From Allobosea sp. 117 (GTDB taxonomy: Bacteria; Pseudomonadota; Alphaproteobacteria; Rhizobiales; Xanthobacteraceae), in the NCBI RefSeq assembly GCF_000702305.1, contig NZ_JNLC01000016.1, forward strand, positions 300,499 through 364,498: a stretch of 64,000 nt of DNA, in the 5' to 3' direction. This document shows positions 45,915 to 54,917 of the stretch, piece after piece. The notes under the pieces were generated by a model. The model made no database searches. It was not told the DNA's origin and worked only from the letters and a program-made list of their open reading frames with translations. The position numbers and the translations under genes were made by a program. Position 1 is the stretch's first letter, and each line of letters starts with the position of its first letter.

Positions 45915-48881
45915 ATGCTGCGTCATGCTGACGTTATGAGCACCGCGACCGCCCGGGGCGCCAACAGCGCGCCTACCCAGCGATCCCTTCCGCACCCGCA
46001 CGCGCCGATCGAGGGCGACGGTGTCGAGACCTCGCCGAAGATCGGCGACACGGTAGCGAAGACCACCTGTTACATGTGTGCCTGTCGCTGCGGAATCGAT
46101 GTGCATCTGCGCGACGGCAAGGTGCGCTACATCAACGGGAACAAGGACCATCCGGTCAATCGCGGCGTGCTGTGCGGCAAGGGCAGCGCCGGCATCATGC
46201 AGCACTACAGCCCCGCCCGTCTGAAGAAGCCGCTGCTGCGCACCGGCCCGCGCGGCTCGGGCGAGTTTCGCGAGATCGAGTGGGACGAGGCGATGCAGAT
46301 CGCCACCGCGCGTCTCGACAACATCCGCCGCACCGATCCGAAGAAGCTCGCCTTCTTCACCGGGCGCGACCAGTCGCAGTCGCTGACCGGCTGGTGGGCC
46401 TCGAAATTCGGCACGCCGAACTTCGCCGCGCATGGCGGCTTCTGCTCGGTGAACATGGCCGCTGGCGGGCTCTACACGGTCGGCGGCGCGTTCTGGGAAT
46501 TCGGCGAGCCGGACTGGGAAAACGCGAAATATTTCCTGCTGTTCGGCGTCGCCGAGGACCACGATTCCAATCCGATCAAGATCGGCCTCGGCAAGCTGAA
46601 GTCGCGCGGCGCGAAGTTCGTCTCGGTCAATCCGTGCCGCACCGGCTACAACGCCATCGCCGACGAGTGGATCGGCATCCGACCTGGCACGGACGGGCTG
46701 TTCGTGATGGCGCTGATCCACGAATTGCTGCGCGCCGGCAAGATCGATGTCCCCTATCTCGCCCGCTACACCAACGCTTCATGGCTGGTGATCGAGGACC
46801 CCGGCGCGGCCGACCACGGACTGTTCCTGCGCGACGGCGATGGGAAGCCGCTGGCGTGGGACAAGACCGCGAATGCGGCCCACCCCGCAGATGATGCCGA
46901 GATCGCACCGGCTCTCGCCGGCAGCTACGAGGTGAATGGCCGGCGCTGCGTGCCGTCCTTCCACTTGTTGGCGCAGCGCTATCTCGACAAGCAATACGCG
47001 CCGGAAGCGGTGGCGGAGCGATGCGGCGTGCCGGCAGATACCATCCGCCGGATCGCCGCCGAACTCGCCCATGTCGCCTTCGAGCAGGCGATCGAGCTGC
47101 CGGTCGCCTGGACCGACACGGCCGGGCGCCGCCAGGAGACGATGCGCGGACGGCCGATCGCCATGCATGCCATGCGCGGCATCTCCGCCCATTCGAACGG
47201 CTTCCATACCTGCCGGGCGATCCACATGCTGCAGACGCTGCTCGGCACGGTGGACGTGCCCGGCGGCTGGCGCTTCAAGCCGCCCTTCCCCAAGCCCTGC
47301 CCGCCCGGCCCGAAGCCCGCCGGCAAGGATGGCGGCAGGCCGATGACGCCGCTATCGGGCATGCCGCTCGGCTTCGTCACCGCGCCGGAGGACCTGCTGG
47401 TCGACGAGGCCGGCAATCCCGTGCGCATCGACAAGGCCTATTCCTGGGAGGCGCCGCTCGCCGCCCACGGCATGATGCACACCGTCATCCGCAACGCGTG
47501 GAAGGGCGATCCCTACCCCATCGACACGCTGATGATGTACATGGCGAACATGGCCTGGAACTCGTCGATGAACACGTCCGAGACCATGGCGATGCTCACC
47601 GACACGGACGCGGCGGGCAACTACAAGATCCCCTACATCATCTATTCCGATGCCTATTATTCCGAGACGGTGGCCTATGCCGATCTCGTGCTGCCGGACA
47701 CCACCTATCTGGAACGGCACGACTGCATCAGCCTGCTCGACCGGCCGATCAGCCATGCCGACGGCCCCGGCGACGCGATCCGCCATCCGGTGGTGCAGCC
47801 GGACCGCGACGTGCGCCCGTTCCAGAGCGTGCTGATCGAGCTCGGCGCGAAGCTTGAGTTGCCCGGCTTCGTCAACGAGGACGGCAGCGCGAAATATCGT
47901 GACTATGCCGACTACATCGTCAACCACGAGCGCATGCCGGGCATCGGCCCGCTCGCCGGCTGGCGTGGCGAGAACGGGGGCGCTTCGGGGCGCGGCACGC
48001 CGAACGCAGGCCAGCTCGACCGCTACATCGAGAATGGTGGCTTCTGGCACCATGAGCTCGCGCCTGGCGAGCGCTATTACAAGATGGCGAACCGTGCCTA
48101 TCTCGATTTCGCCGTGGAGATGGGCTTCCTGCCAAAGGCGGAGCCGGTCGTCTTCCAGCTCTATTCCGAGCCGCTGCAGCGTTTCCGCCTCTCCGCCGAG
48201 GGGCATGGGGCCGTGCAACCGCCGGACGCCGAGCGGGCGCGCATCCGCGACCATTTCGATCCGCTGCCGATCTGGTATCCGCCCTTCGAGCAGGCGCTGG
48301 TCGATACCGACGCCTTTCCGCTGCACGCCATCACCCAGCGGCCGATGCACATGTACCATTCCTGGGGTTCGCAGAATGCGTGGCTGCGCCAGATCACCAG
48401 CCAGAACCGGCTGTTCGTCGGCCGGCCACTCGCCGCCAGCCTCCAGCTCGCGGATGACGACTGGGTGTGGATCGAGAGCGTCAACGGCCGTGTGAAGGGG
48501 CAGGTCCGCGTCGTCGACGGGGTCGAGCCGAACACGGTGTGGACCTGGAACGCCATCGGCAAGCGCAACGGCGCATGGGGGCTGAAGGAGGACGCCGGCG
48601 AGCACAATCGCGGCTTCCTCTTGAACCACGCCATTGGCGACCTGCTGCCCCCCGACGAGCGCGGCAAGCGCTACTCCAACTCCGACCCGGTCACCGGACA
48701 GGCCGCGTGGTTCGATCTGCGCGTGCGGCTGCGCAAATGCGCGACGGCGGACTGCGGCCTCACCGAGCCGCGCTTCGAGCGCCTGACGCCGCCGCCGAAC
48801 GTCGCGCCACCGCCCGATGTGCTGAGCTTCGGCGCCGGCTTCAAGGTCCGGCACGGGGCAGACGCGGAGGGCGTGTCGTGA
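45915..48881 (+). CDS. soeA: Sulfite dehydrogenase (quinone) molybdoprotein subunit SoeA-like
   Basis: A 988-residue molybdopterin-bis-MGD oxidoreductase of the complex iron-sulfur molybdoenzyme family. A [4Fe-4S] site is at the N-terminus: TTCYMCACRCGIDVHLRDGKVRYI then NRGVLCGKGSAG (C-x2-C-x3-C plus a fourth Cys). FTGRDQSQSLTGWWASKFGTPNFAAHGGFCSVNMAAGG and YHSWGSQNAWLRQI match SoeA proteins. No Tat signal is visible, consistent with the cytoplasmic SoeABC type. SoeABC oxidises sulfite to sulfate in the cytoplasm and feeds the quinone pool. The ATG at 45915 or 45936 may be the start. A TATATT at 45895-45900 may be the -10, with a poor -35 (TTCGAT). Polysulfide or thiosulfate reductase is the alternative. 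Confidence 0.75.
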   Translation: MLRHADVMSTATARGANSAPTQRSLPHPHAPIEGDGVETSPKIGDTVAKTTCYMCACRCGIDVHLRDGKVRYINGNKDHPVNRGVLCGKGSAGIMQHYSPARLKKPLLRTGPRGSGEFREIEWDEAMQIATARLDNIRRTDPKKLAFFTGRDQSQSLTGWWASKFGTPNFAAHGGFCSVNMAAGGLYTVGGAFWEFGEPDWENAKYFLLFGVAEDHDSNPIKIGLGKLKSRGAKFVSVNPCRTGYNAIADEWIGIRPGTDGLFVMALIHELLRAGKIDVPYLARYTNASWLVIEDPGAADHGLFLRDGDGKPLAWDKTANAAHPADDAEIAPALAGSYEVNGRRCVPSFHLLAQRYLDKQYAPEAVAERCGVPADTIRRIAAELAHVAFEQAIELPVAWTDTAGRRQETMRGRPIAMHAMRGISAHSNGFHTCRAIHMLQTLLGTVDVPGGWRFKPPFPKPCPPGPKPAGKDGGRPMTPLSGMPLGFVTAPEDLLVDEAGNPVRIDKAYSWEAPLAAHGMMHTVIRNAWKGDPYPIDTLMMYMANMAWNSSMNTSETMAMLTDTDAAGNYKIPYIIYSDAYYSETVAYADLVLPDTTYLERHDCISLLDRPISHADGPGDAIRHPVVQPDRDVRPFQSVLIELGAKLELPGFVNEDGSAKYRDYADYIVNHERMPGIGPLAGWRGENGGASGRGTPNAGQLDRYIENGGFWHHELAPGERYYKMANRAYLDFAVEMGFLPKAEPVVFQLYSEPLQRFRLSAEGHGAVQPPDAERARIRDHFDPLPIWYPPFEQALVDTDAFPLHAITQRPMHMYHSWGSQNAWLRQITSQNRLFVGRPLAASLQLADDDWVWIESVNGRVKGQVRVVDGVEPNTVWTWNAIGKRNGAWGLKEDAGEHNRGFLLNHAIGDLLPPDERGKRYSNSDPVTGQAAWFDLRVRLRKCATADCGLTEPRFERLTPPPNVAPPPDVLSFGAGFKVRHGADAEGVS

Positions 48882-49612
48882 CCTCGCTGCCCGCCGCCAC
48901 CGAGAAGAGCCTCGGCCTCGTCATCGACCTCGACACCTGCGTCGGCTGCCAGGCCTGCGTCACCTCCTGCAAGGAGTGGAACACCGGCGGCCACATGGCC
49001 CCGCTCACCGACACCGATCCCTATGGCGGCACGGTGGACGGCGTGTGGTTCAACCGCGTGCACACCTATGAGCACACGTGCGGCGGCGCGGGACGCACCG
49101 TGCATTTCCCACGCTCCTGCCTGCACTGCGCGGAGCCGGCCTGCGTCACCGTCTGCCCGACGGGGGCCTCGTACAAGCGTGCGTCCGACGGGATCGTACT
49201 GGTCGACGAGGACAAGTGCATCGGCTGCAAGCTGTGCAGTTGGGCCTGCCCCTATGGCGCACGCGAATTCGACGCCATCGTCGGCGTGATGAAGAAGTGC
49301 ACGCTCTGCGTCGACCGCATCTACAACGAGAACCTGCGCGAGGAGGACCGCGTGCCGGCCTGCGTCGCCGCCTGCCCGACTGGAGCACGGCATTTCGGCG
49401 ATCTCGGCGATCCGACCTCGCCGGTCTCACGCCTCGTCGAGGAGCGCGAGGGCGTCGCGCTGATGCCGGAGCTCGGCTACCGGCCGACCAACCGCTATCT
49501 GCCGCCTCGCGCCCGCACCGAGCGCGCGCCCTCCATCGCGGCGGCGCCGCTGGAGGACGTGGCGCCGGACGGTGGCTTCCTCGGCTGGGTCGACCGCGTG
49601 CTGTCGCGATAG
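48878..49612 (+). CDS. soeB: SoeB-like iron-sulfur subunit
   Basis: A 244-residue ferredoxin-type electron-transfer subunit. Four cysteine clusters are visible: CVGCQACVTSCKEWN, CLHCAEPACVTVCPTGA, CIGCKLCSWACPYGA and CTLCVDR...CVAACPTGA, enough for four [4Fe-4S] clusters, as in DmsB/NrfC/PsrB proteins. It passes electrons from the molybdenum subunit to the membrane anchor. The GTG start overlaps the soeA stop (GTGA). Confidence 0.84.
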   Translation: MTSLPAATEKSLGLVIDLDTCVGCQACVTSCKEWNTGGHMAPLTDTDPYGGTVDGVWFNRVHTYEHTCGGAGRTVHFPRSCLHCAEPACVTVCPTGASYKRASDGIVLVDEDKCIGCKLCSWACPYGAREFDAIVGVMKKCTLCVDRIYNENLREEDRVPACVAACPTGARHFGDLGDPTSPVSRLVEEREGVALMPELGYRPTNRYLPPRARTERAPSIAAAPLEDVAPDGGFLGWVDRVLSR

Positions 49613-49631
49613 AGACTGGTCGAGACAGATC

Positions 49632-50573
49632 ATGCATCCTGCCTATTCCGTCATCTTCTTCACCACGGCGACCGGCGCGGGCTACGGCCTGCTCGCCGCG
49701 CTCGGGCTCATCGCCGGCTTCGGCGTGGCCCCGGCCGATTTCTGGCTCGGCCTCGTCGGCCTCGTCCTCGCCCTCGGGCTGATCTCGACCGGCCTCCTCT
49801 CTTCCACCGGCCATCTTGGCCGGCCGGAGCGCGCTTGGCGTGCCTTCTCGCAGTGGCGCAGCTCCTGGCTCTCGCGCGAAGGCGTGGCAGCGGTCGCGAC
49901 CTTCCTGCCGGCCGTGCTGCTTGGGCTCGGCTGGGTGGTGCTCGGGCGCACCGACGGCTGGGTGGCGCTGAGTGGGATTGCCGTCGCGCTCTGCGCCGCG
50001 CTCACCGTGTGCTGCACGGCGATGATCTATGCCTCGCTCAAGCCGATCGCGCAGTGGCACAGCCCGTTCACCCTGCCGGGCTATCTCGTCTACGCCGCCG
50101 CCAGCGGCACCACCCTGCTCGCCGCCGTGCTCGCCGCCACTGGTCAGCCGGCCCCCATCGCGAACCTCGCAGCGCTCGTCCTCACCCTCCTCGCCGGCGC
50201 GTGGAAGATCGCGACCTGGCGGCATGATGACCGGCTCGCCATGCCCGCGACAATCAACTCGGCGACGGGACTCGCGGGCGGCACGGTGCGCTCGATCGAA
50301 TGGCCGCACACCGAGGAGAACTACCTACTCAAGGAGATGGGCTACCGCGTCGCCCGCAAGCATCGCGACCGGCTGCGCGCGCTCGTGCTCTTCGCGGCGT
50401 TCGCGCTGCCAACGCTTCTGCTACTCCCGGGCCTCGCCGCCGAAGCCGGGATCATCGGCGCGGCCTGCGCCGTGCTGGCGGCGCTCTGCCAGTTCCTCGG
50501 CTTGCTGGTCGAGCGCTGGCTGTTCTTCGCCGAGGCGAAGCACACGGTCACGCTCTACTACGGCCGCGCCTGA
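49632..50573 (+). CDS. soeC: SoeC-like membrane anchor (DmsC/NrfD-type)
   Basis: A 313-residue membrane protein of the DmsC family with eight or so hydrophobic segments, beginning MHPAYSVIFFTTATGAGYGLLAALGL. Family markers: STGHLGRPERAWRAFSQWRSSWLSREG and the C-terminal YLLKEMGYRVARKHRDRLRAL. It anchors the soluble subunits and exchanges electrons with quinone; it has no heme-ligand pattern I can see. It starts 19 bases after soeB. Confidence 0.84.
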   Translation: MHPAYSVIFFTTATGAGYGLLAALGLIAGFGVAPADFWLGLVGLVLALGLISTGLLSSTGHLGRPERAWRAFSQWRSSWLSREGVAAVATFLPAVLLGLGWVVLGRTDGWVALSGIAVALCAALTVCCTAMIYASLKPIAQWHSPFTLPGYLVYAAASGTTLLAAVLAATGQPAPIANLAALVLTLLAGAWKIATWRHDDRLAMPATINSATGLAGGTVRSIEWPHTEENYLLKEMGYRVARKHRDRLRALVLFAAFALPTLLLLPGLAAEAGIIGAACAVLAALCQFLGLLVERWLFFAEAKHTVTLYYGRA

Positions 50574-50647
50574 GGCAGGCGAGAAGCCGCTTTTCCACGG
50601 CGTTTAGCCGGGGATATAGTCATCTTCCCTTTCGCCCGGCGCCGGAC

Positions 50648-51565
50648 ATGACCCTCGAACAGCTTCGCATCTTCGTCGCCGTCGCCGAACGCCAGCACGT
50701 CACCCAGGCCGCCCGCGCGCTCAACCTCGCGCAGTCGGCGGCGAGCCACGCCATCGCAGCGCTGGAGACGCGCTACGACACCAAGCTGTTCGACCGCGTC
50801 GGCCGCCATATCGAGCTGACCGAGGCGGGCCACGCCTTCCTCGCCGAGGCGCGCGCCGTGCTGGCGCGGGCCGAGCGCGCGGAGCTCGCGCTCAGCGAGT
50901 TCGGCACCCTGCAGCGGGGCACGCTGACCGTGCAGGCGAGCCAGACCATCGCCAGCTACTGGCTGCCGCGCCATCTGGTGGCGTTCCGCCGGGCGCATCC
51001 GCAGATCAGCATCCGCCTTACGGTGGGCAACACCGCGCAGGTCGCGCAAGCGGTGGAGAGCGGAATCGCCGAACTCGGCTTCGTCGAGGGTGCCGTCGAG
51101 AACGAGCATTTCGACAGCGTGCCGGTGGGGCGCGACCAGCTCATCATCGTCGTCGCGCCGGACCATCCCTGGGCCGAACGGAGCGGGCTCACCGTCGCCG
51201 AGCTTCTGGCCGGCGAATGGGTGCTGCGCGAGCCCGGCTCCGGCACGCGTTCGGTGTTTGAGGAGGCGATGCGCCAGGAAAGCCCGGACGCGCCGCCGCT
51301 GAAAGTGATACTCGAGCTGCCCTCGAACGAGGCCGTGCGTGCCGCCGTCGAGGCCGGCATGGGCGCCACCGCCCTCTCGGCATCGGTCGCCGCCCCCAGC
51401 GTCGAGGCCGGACTTTTGAAGCAGGTCGCCTTCAGCCTGCCCGAGCGCGAGTTCCACGTGCTGCGCCACCGCGAGCGCTATCGCAGCCGCACCGCCGACG
51501 CGCTGCTGGCGCGGATCGGCATCCCCTCCGTGCCGTTCGCCGAACGGCGCACCGGCACGCGGTGA
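50648..51565 (+). CDS. LysR family transcriptional regulator
   Basis: A 305-residue LysR regulator. The N-terminal winged helix is MTLEQLRIFVAVAERQHVTQAARALNLAQSAASHAIAALE, the wing RYDTKLFDRVGRHIELTEAGHAFL. The effector domain follows (GTLTVQASQTIASYWLPRHLVAFRRAHPQISI), similar to CysB/Cbl-like and related proteins in layout. It follows soeC by 74 bases on the same strand, so it is the obvious candidate regulator of soeABC; upstream of soeA, CATCTTA (45878-45884) and TAAGATG (45911-45917) form an inverted pair that could be a site. The ligand is not known. Confidence 0.88.
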   Translation: MTLEQLRIFVAVAERQHVTQAARALNLAQSAASHAIAALETRYDTKLFDRVGRHIELTEAGHAFLAEARAVLARAERAELALSEFGTLQRGTLTVQASQTIASYWLPRHLVAFRRAHPQISIRLTVGNTAQVAQAVESGIAELGFVEGAVENEHFDSVPVGRDQLIIVVAPDHPWAERSGLTVAELLAGEWVLREPGSGTRSVFEEAMRQESPDAPPLKVILELPSNEAVRAAVEAGMGATALSASVAAPSVEAGLLKQVAFSLPEREFHVLRHRERYRSRTADALLARIGIPSVPFAERRTGTR

Positions 51566-51582
51566 GCGAACGCCGACCTGGT

Positions 51583-53058
51583 TCACCACGCGCCGAAACA
51601 GGGCTCCAACGACCGGTAGATCCGTCGGAAACGCATATGGCGCTCCGCAGCACGCTCGGCGAAAACCGGGCGCGGCTGGAACTCCCGCGCGAGCGGCGGG
51701 CGGCGGCAAATCTCGCCCGGCTTCTCGCCGGTCGCCGCGAGCCGGGCGAGGGTAGCGGCGCCATAGGCCGGGCCCTTGTTCGCCCCTTGCAGCAGCCGGA
51801 TCGGGCAATCCAGCACGTCGGCCAGTATCTGCGGCCAGGCTCGGCTTTGCGCACCGCCTCCGATCAGATCGAGGCCTTCGATCCTGAGGCCGGTGCGCGC
51901 GATGGCGTCCCGGCAATCGGCGGCGGCGAAGGCGACGCCTTCCATCACCGCGCGGCCCATGGTGGTGGCGTCGCACCGCGCATCGAGGCCGAAGAACACG
52001 CCGCGCGCATCGGGGTTGTTGTGCGGCGTCCTTTCCCCGGCAAGATAGGGGAGGAAAATGGGTCCCTCGCCCGCCTCCCCGCCCGCGATCGCGATGGCCT
52101 GGTCCAGGGCCGCGACGTTCTGACCGACGGCGCGCGCGAACCAGTCGAATGCCGAGGCGCCGGTCAGCATGCAGCCCATGGCGATCCAGAGATCCGGCAA
52201 AGCGTGGCAGAAGGCGTGGACGAGTGTGTCGATCGCCGGGCGATAGGTGGAGGTGGGCACGAACACCTGGCCGGAGGTTCCCAGCGAGAGGAAAGCGCTG
52301 CCCTCCGCGATCGAACCGATCCCGACGCCGCCGGCGGCCGCGTCTCCGCCACCGCCGGCGACGACGATGTTGCGTGGCACTCCCCATGCGTCGGCGACCG
52401 CGTCGCGCAAGCGGCCCGCCGGTTCCGATCCTTCCACCAGCGCCGCAAGCTGTTCCCGCCTCACCCCGACGGCGTCCATCGCCGGCTGCGACCAGTTGCG
52501 CGTCACCTCGTCGAGCATCCAGGTGCCGGACGCATCCGAGCAGTCAGTGATGATCTCGCCGGTCAGGCGCAGCCGGATGTAGTCCTTCGGCAGGAGAAAA
52601 TGCCGGACGCGCTCGAAAAGCTCCGGCTCGTTCGCCCGGACCCAGGCGATCATCGGCCCGGTGAAACCCGGCATCGGCATGACGCCCACCTGCTCGGCAA
52701 GCCGGGGATGCTCCCGATGCAGGCGCTGCGCCTCCTCGCTGCTGCGCCCGTCGCACCACAATATGGCGTCACGCAACGGGCGATCATCGGCGCCCAGCAG
52801 CACCGCGCTGTGCATCTGGCCGGAGAGACCGATGCCGGCGAGCCGCGCCAACGCCTGCGGCGCCTCGGCGTGGAGTGACCGGACGCAGGTGTCGACCGCA
52901 CCCCACCAGCTATCGGGCGACTGTTCGGCAAAGCCGGGACGCGGATGCAGCATCGGATAGGAAGCGTCGGCCTCGGCCACGACAGCCCCGTCGTCGCCGA
53001 CGACGACGGCCTTCGTCGCGGACGTTCCGACGTCAAGGCCCAGCCACGCTCGGGTCAT
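51583..53058 (-). CDS. xylB: Xylulokinase-type FGGY kinase
   Basis: A 491-residue sugar kinase of the FGGY family. Features: WLGLDVGTSATKAVVV at the N-terminus, GIGLSGQMHSAVLLG, ILWCDGRSSEEA, DYIRLRLTGE, SDASGTWMLD, and the second-domain SLGTSGQVF, LIGGGAQSRAWPQILADVLD. These fit xylulokinase closely. No xylA or xylose transporter is in the window, so the partner pathway is unknown; ribulose or another ketose is possible. ATG at 53058 with GGGGAG upstream; 53073 would add five residues. It converges with the LysR gene. Confidence 0.85.
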   Translation of the reverse strand: MTRAWLGLDVGTSATKAVVVGDDGAVVAEADASYPMLHPRPGFAEQSPDSWWGAVDTCVRSLHAEAPQALARLAGIGLSGQMHSAVLLGADDRPLRDAILWCDGRSSEEAQRLHREHPRLAEQVGVMPMPGFTGPMIAWVRANEPELFERVRHFLLPKDYIRLRLTGEIITDCSDASGTWMLDEVTRNWSQPAMDAVGVRREQLAALVEGSEPAGRLRDAVADAWGVPRNIVVAGGGGDAAAGGVGIGSIAEGSAFLSLGTSGQVFVPTSTYRPAIDTLVHAFCHALPDLWIAMGCMLTGASAFDWFARAVGQNVAALDQAIAIAGGEAGEGPIFLPYLAGERTPHNNPDARGVFFGLDARCDATTMGRAVMEGVAFAAADCRDAIARTGLRIEGLDLIGGGAQSRAWPQILADVLDCPIRLLQGANKGPAYGAATLARLAATGEKPGEICRRPPLAREFQPRPVFAERAAERHMRFRRIYRSLEPCFGAW

Positions 53059-53192
53059 CGGCCAGCTCCCCATTTCGCATCGCCATCCGTTCGGGCGCTG
53101 ACTTAGAAGGGGCGCGGTATGTGCGCAAGAAGCAACGCCGCGGCGGACAACCGTTCGAAGGATGTCACCGCCGATTCCCCAATCCGTATTGT

Positions 53193-53756
53193 TCAGAACC
53201 CGAAAGACTGCTGCTCCGGTGGCAGCGGGCCGAGATGGACGCCCTCCAGCTCCAGCATGCGGATCTTGGCGGCGGAGCCGCCCGGGGCGGAGAAGCCGCC
53301 GACCTTGCCGCCGGCGGCAAGCACGCGGTGGCAGGGGATAAGCAGCGCCACCGGATTCTTCGCCATGGCCTGCCCGACATCGCGCGCCGCTTCTGGTCCG
53401 GCGCCGAGCTGCTTCGCCAGCGTGCCATAGGTCGTGGTCTCGCCCCAGCCGACCTGCCGTGCAACGTCGTAGATCTGCCGGAAAAACGCGTCCTGATCGC
53501 CGAGGTCGAGCGCGACGTGCGAAAAATCGACCGCCTCGCCGGCGAAATAGCGCTTCACTGCGGCGACCACCTCATCGATCTCGACGCGAGGCGTACCAGG
53601 TACGGCCTCCGGCACGCGCCGCAGCAGATTGCGCTCAGTCGCCGCGGCGCTGTGCGTCGGCAGTTGGAAACGGGTGATGCCGGCATCGCTCCAGGCGATT
53701 CCGCAATAACCGCCAGCCGTTTCGAAGACGAGATAGCGCTGCGCTGACTGGCCCAT
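53193..53756 (-). CDS. ogt: Methylated-DNA-[protein]-cysteine S-methyltransferase
   Basis: A suicidal DNA-repair protein that takes the alkyl group from O6-alkylguanine. The acceptor Cys is in NPVALLIPCHRVLAAGGKVGGFS, the family signature. The helix-turn-helix region is IYDVARQVGWGETTTYGTLAKQLG. The 187-residue protein has no N-terminal AraC-type Ada regulator domain, so it is the Ogt form. Start ATG 53756 is preferred over 53777. Confidence 0.92.
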   Translation of the reverse strand: MGQSAQRYLVFETAGGYCGIAWSDAGITRFQLPTHSAAATERNLLRRVPEAVPGTPRVEIDEVVAAVKRYFAGEAVDFSHVALDLGDQDAFFRQIYDVARQVGWGETTTYGTLAKQLGAGPEAARDVGQAMAKNPVALLIPCHRVLAAGGKVGGFSAPGGSAAKIRMLELEGVHLGPLPPEQQSFGF

Positions 53757-53832
53757 GGCATGGCCCCGACGTTCCAACTCGCATGAAAATCGTCGGTGAA
53801 GGCGGCCAGTTCAACCCGATCTCACCAGCCGC

Positions 53833-54162
53833 TCACAACAGACCCGGATGAACGGTGCGGCTCAGCAGCGTGTAGTCCGATTCCAGTACCATGATGGCGA
53901 CGAAGACCAGCACCGCGCCGATCGGCAGCAGGATGGCATAGACCAGCGTCAGCCGCTCCCAGGCCATGTGCATGAAGACGGCGACGATCAGCCCCGCTTT
54001 GAGCATCATGAACAACAGGATCAGCGAATATCTGAGATGCCCCTGCAGATGGAAATAATCGACCAGGTAGGAACAGGTGCTGAGCACGAACAGCCAGCCC
54101 CACACCACGAAATAAAGCCGGATCGGGTGCTGCGCGGTGTCATGGGTCGCAACGTGGGTCAT
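53833..54162 (-). CDS. Cytochrome c oxidase subunit IV family protein
   Basis: A 109-residue small membrane subunit with three hydrophobic segments: IRLYFVVWGWLFVLSTCSYLVDYF, LILLFMMLKAGLIVAVFMHM and VYAILLPIGAVLVFVAIMVL. The FMMLKAGLIVAVFMHM motif is typical of prokaryotic COX4/CyoD-like small subunits. It starts 5 bases after the second subunit III gene and is last in the oxidase operon. Confidence 0.85.
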   Translation of the reverse strand: MTHVATHDTAQHPIRLYFVVWGWLFVLSTCSYLVDYFHLQGHLRYSLILLFMMLKAGLIVAVFMHMAWERLTLVYAILLPIGAVLVFVAIMVLESDYTLLSRTVHPGLL

Positions 54163-54167
54163 TTTGC

Positions 54168-54890
54168 TCACCACAGATAGAAGAAGGCGAAGATGAAAAC
54201 CCAGACCAGATCGACGAAGTGCCAGTAGAGGCCCATGATCTCGACGGATTCGTAACTTCCCTTCCGGCTGGTGAAGAAGCCGCGCCTTCCTTCGTCGAAA
54301 TCTCCGCGCAGCACCTTGCGCGCAATGGCGATGAGGAAGATCACGCCGAAGGTGACATGCGTGCCGTGGAAGCCGGTGATCATGAAGAAGCTGGAGCCGA
54401 ACTGCGCGGCACCCCACGGATTCTCCCATGGCCGGACACCTTCATGGATCAGCTTGGTCCATTCGAAGGCCTGCATGCCGACGAAGGCGGCACCCAGCAC
54501 CGCCGTCACCAGCATGAGCACGGCGGTGGTGACGCGGTCGCGCCGGTAGCCATAGTTCACCGCCATCGCCATGGTGCCGCTGCTGCTGATCAGCACGAAG
54601 GTCATGATAGCGATCAGGAGCAGCGGGAAGGACGTGCCGCCGATCTCCAGCGCGAACACCTCGCTGGGATTGGGCCAGGGCACCGTCGTCGACATGCGCG
54701 CCGTCATGTAGGAGATCAGGAAGCAACTGAAGACGAAGGTGTCGCTCAGGAGGAAGATCCACATCATGGCCTTCCCCCAGGAGACGTTCTTGAACGCCCG
54801 CTGGTCCGACGAGAGATCGGCGGCGATGCTGGCAAGGCCGGAGGATTGCCGGACCTCGTCCGCCTCGTTCCTCAGCGAGATTTGCGCCAT
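54168..54890 (-). CDS. coxP: Heme-copper oxidase subunit III (CoxP-like)
   Basis: A 240-residue subunit III with five to six membrane segments. It has WGKAMMWIFLLSDTFVFSCFLISYM, FVGMQAFEWTKLI, FMITGFHGTHVTFGVIFLIAIA (the family's GFHG-x-H motif) and YWHFVDLVWVFIFAFFYLW at the C-terminus, all standard for COX3. In Bradyrhizobium the alternative cytochrome c oxidase cluster coxMNOP has two subunit III proteins; this is the second, by order. It starts 27 bases after the first. Confidence 0.85.
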   Translation of the reverse strand: MAQISLRNEADEVRQSSGLASIAADLSSDQRAFKNVSWGKAMMWIFLLSDTFVFSCFLISYMTARMSTTVPWPNPSEVFALEIGGTSFPLLLIAIMTFVLISSSGTMAMAVNYGYRRDRVTTAVLMLVTAVLGAAFVGMQAFEWTKLIHEGVRPWENPWGAAQFGSSFFMITGFHGTHVTFGVIFLIAIARKVLRGDFDEGRRGFFTSRKGSYESVEIMGLYWHFVDLVWVFIFAFFYLW

Positions 54891-54917
54891 CGATCGCTCC
54901 TTCGGCTCAGAACATCT

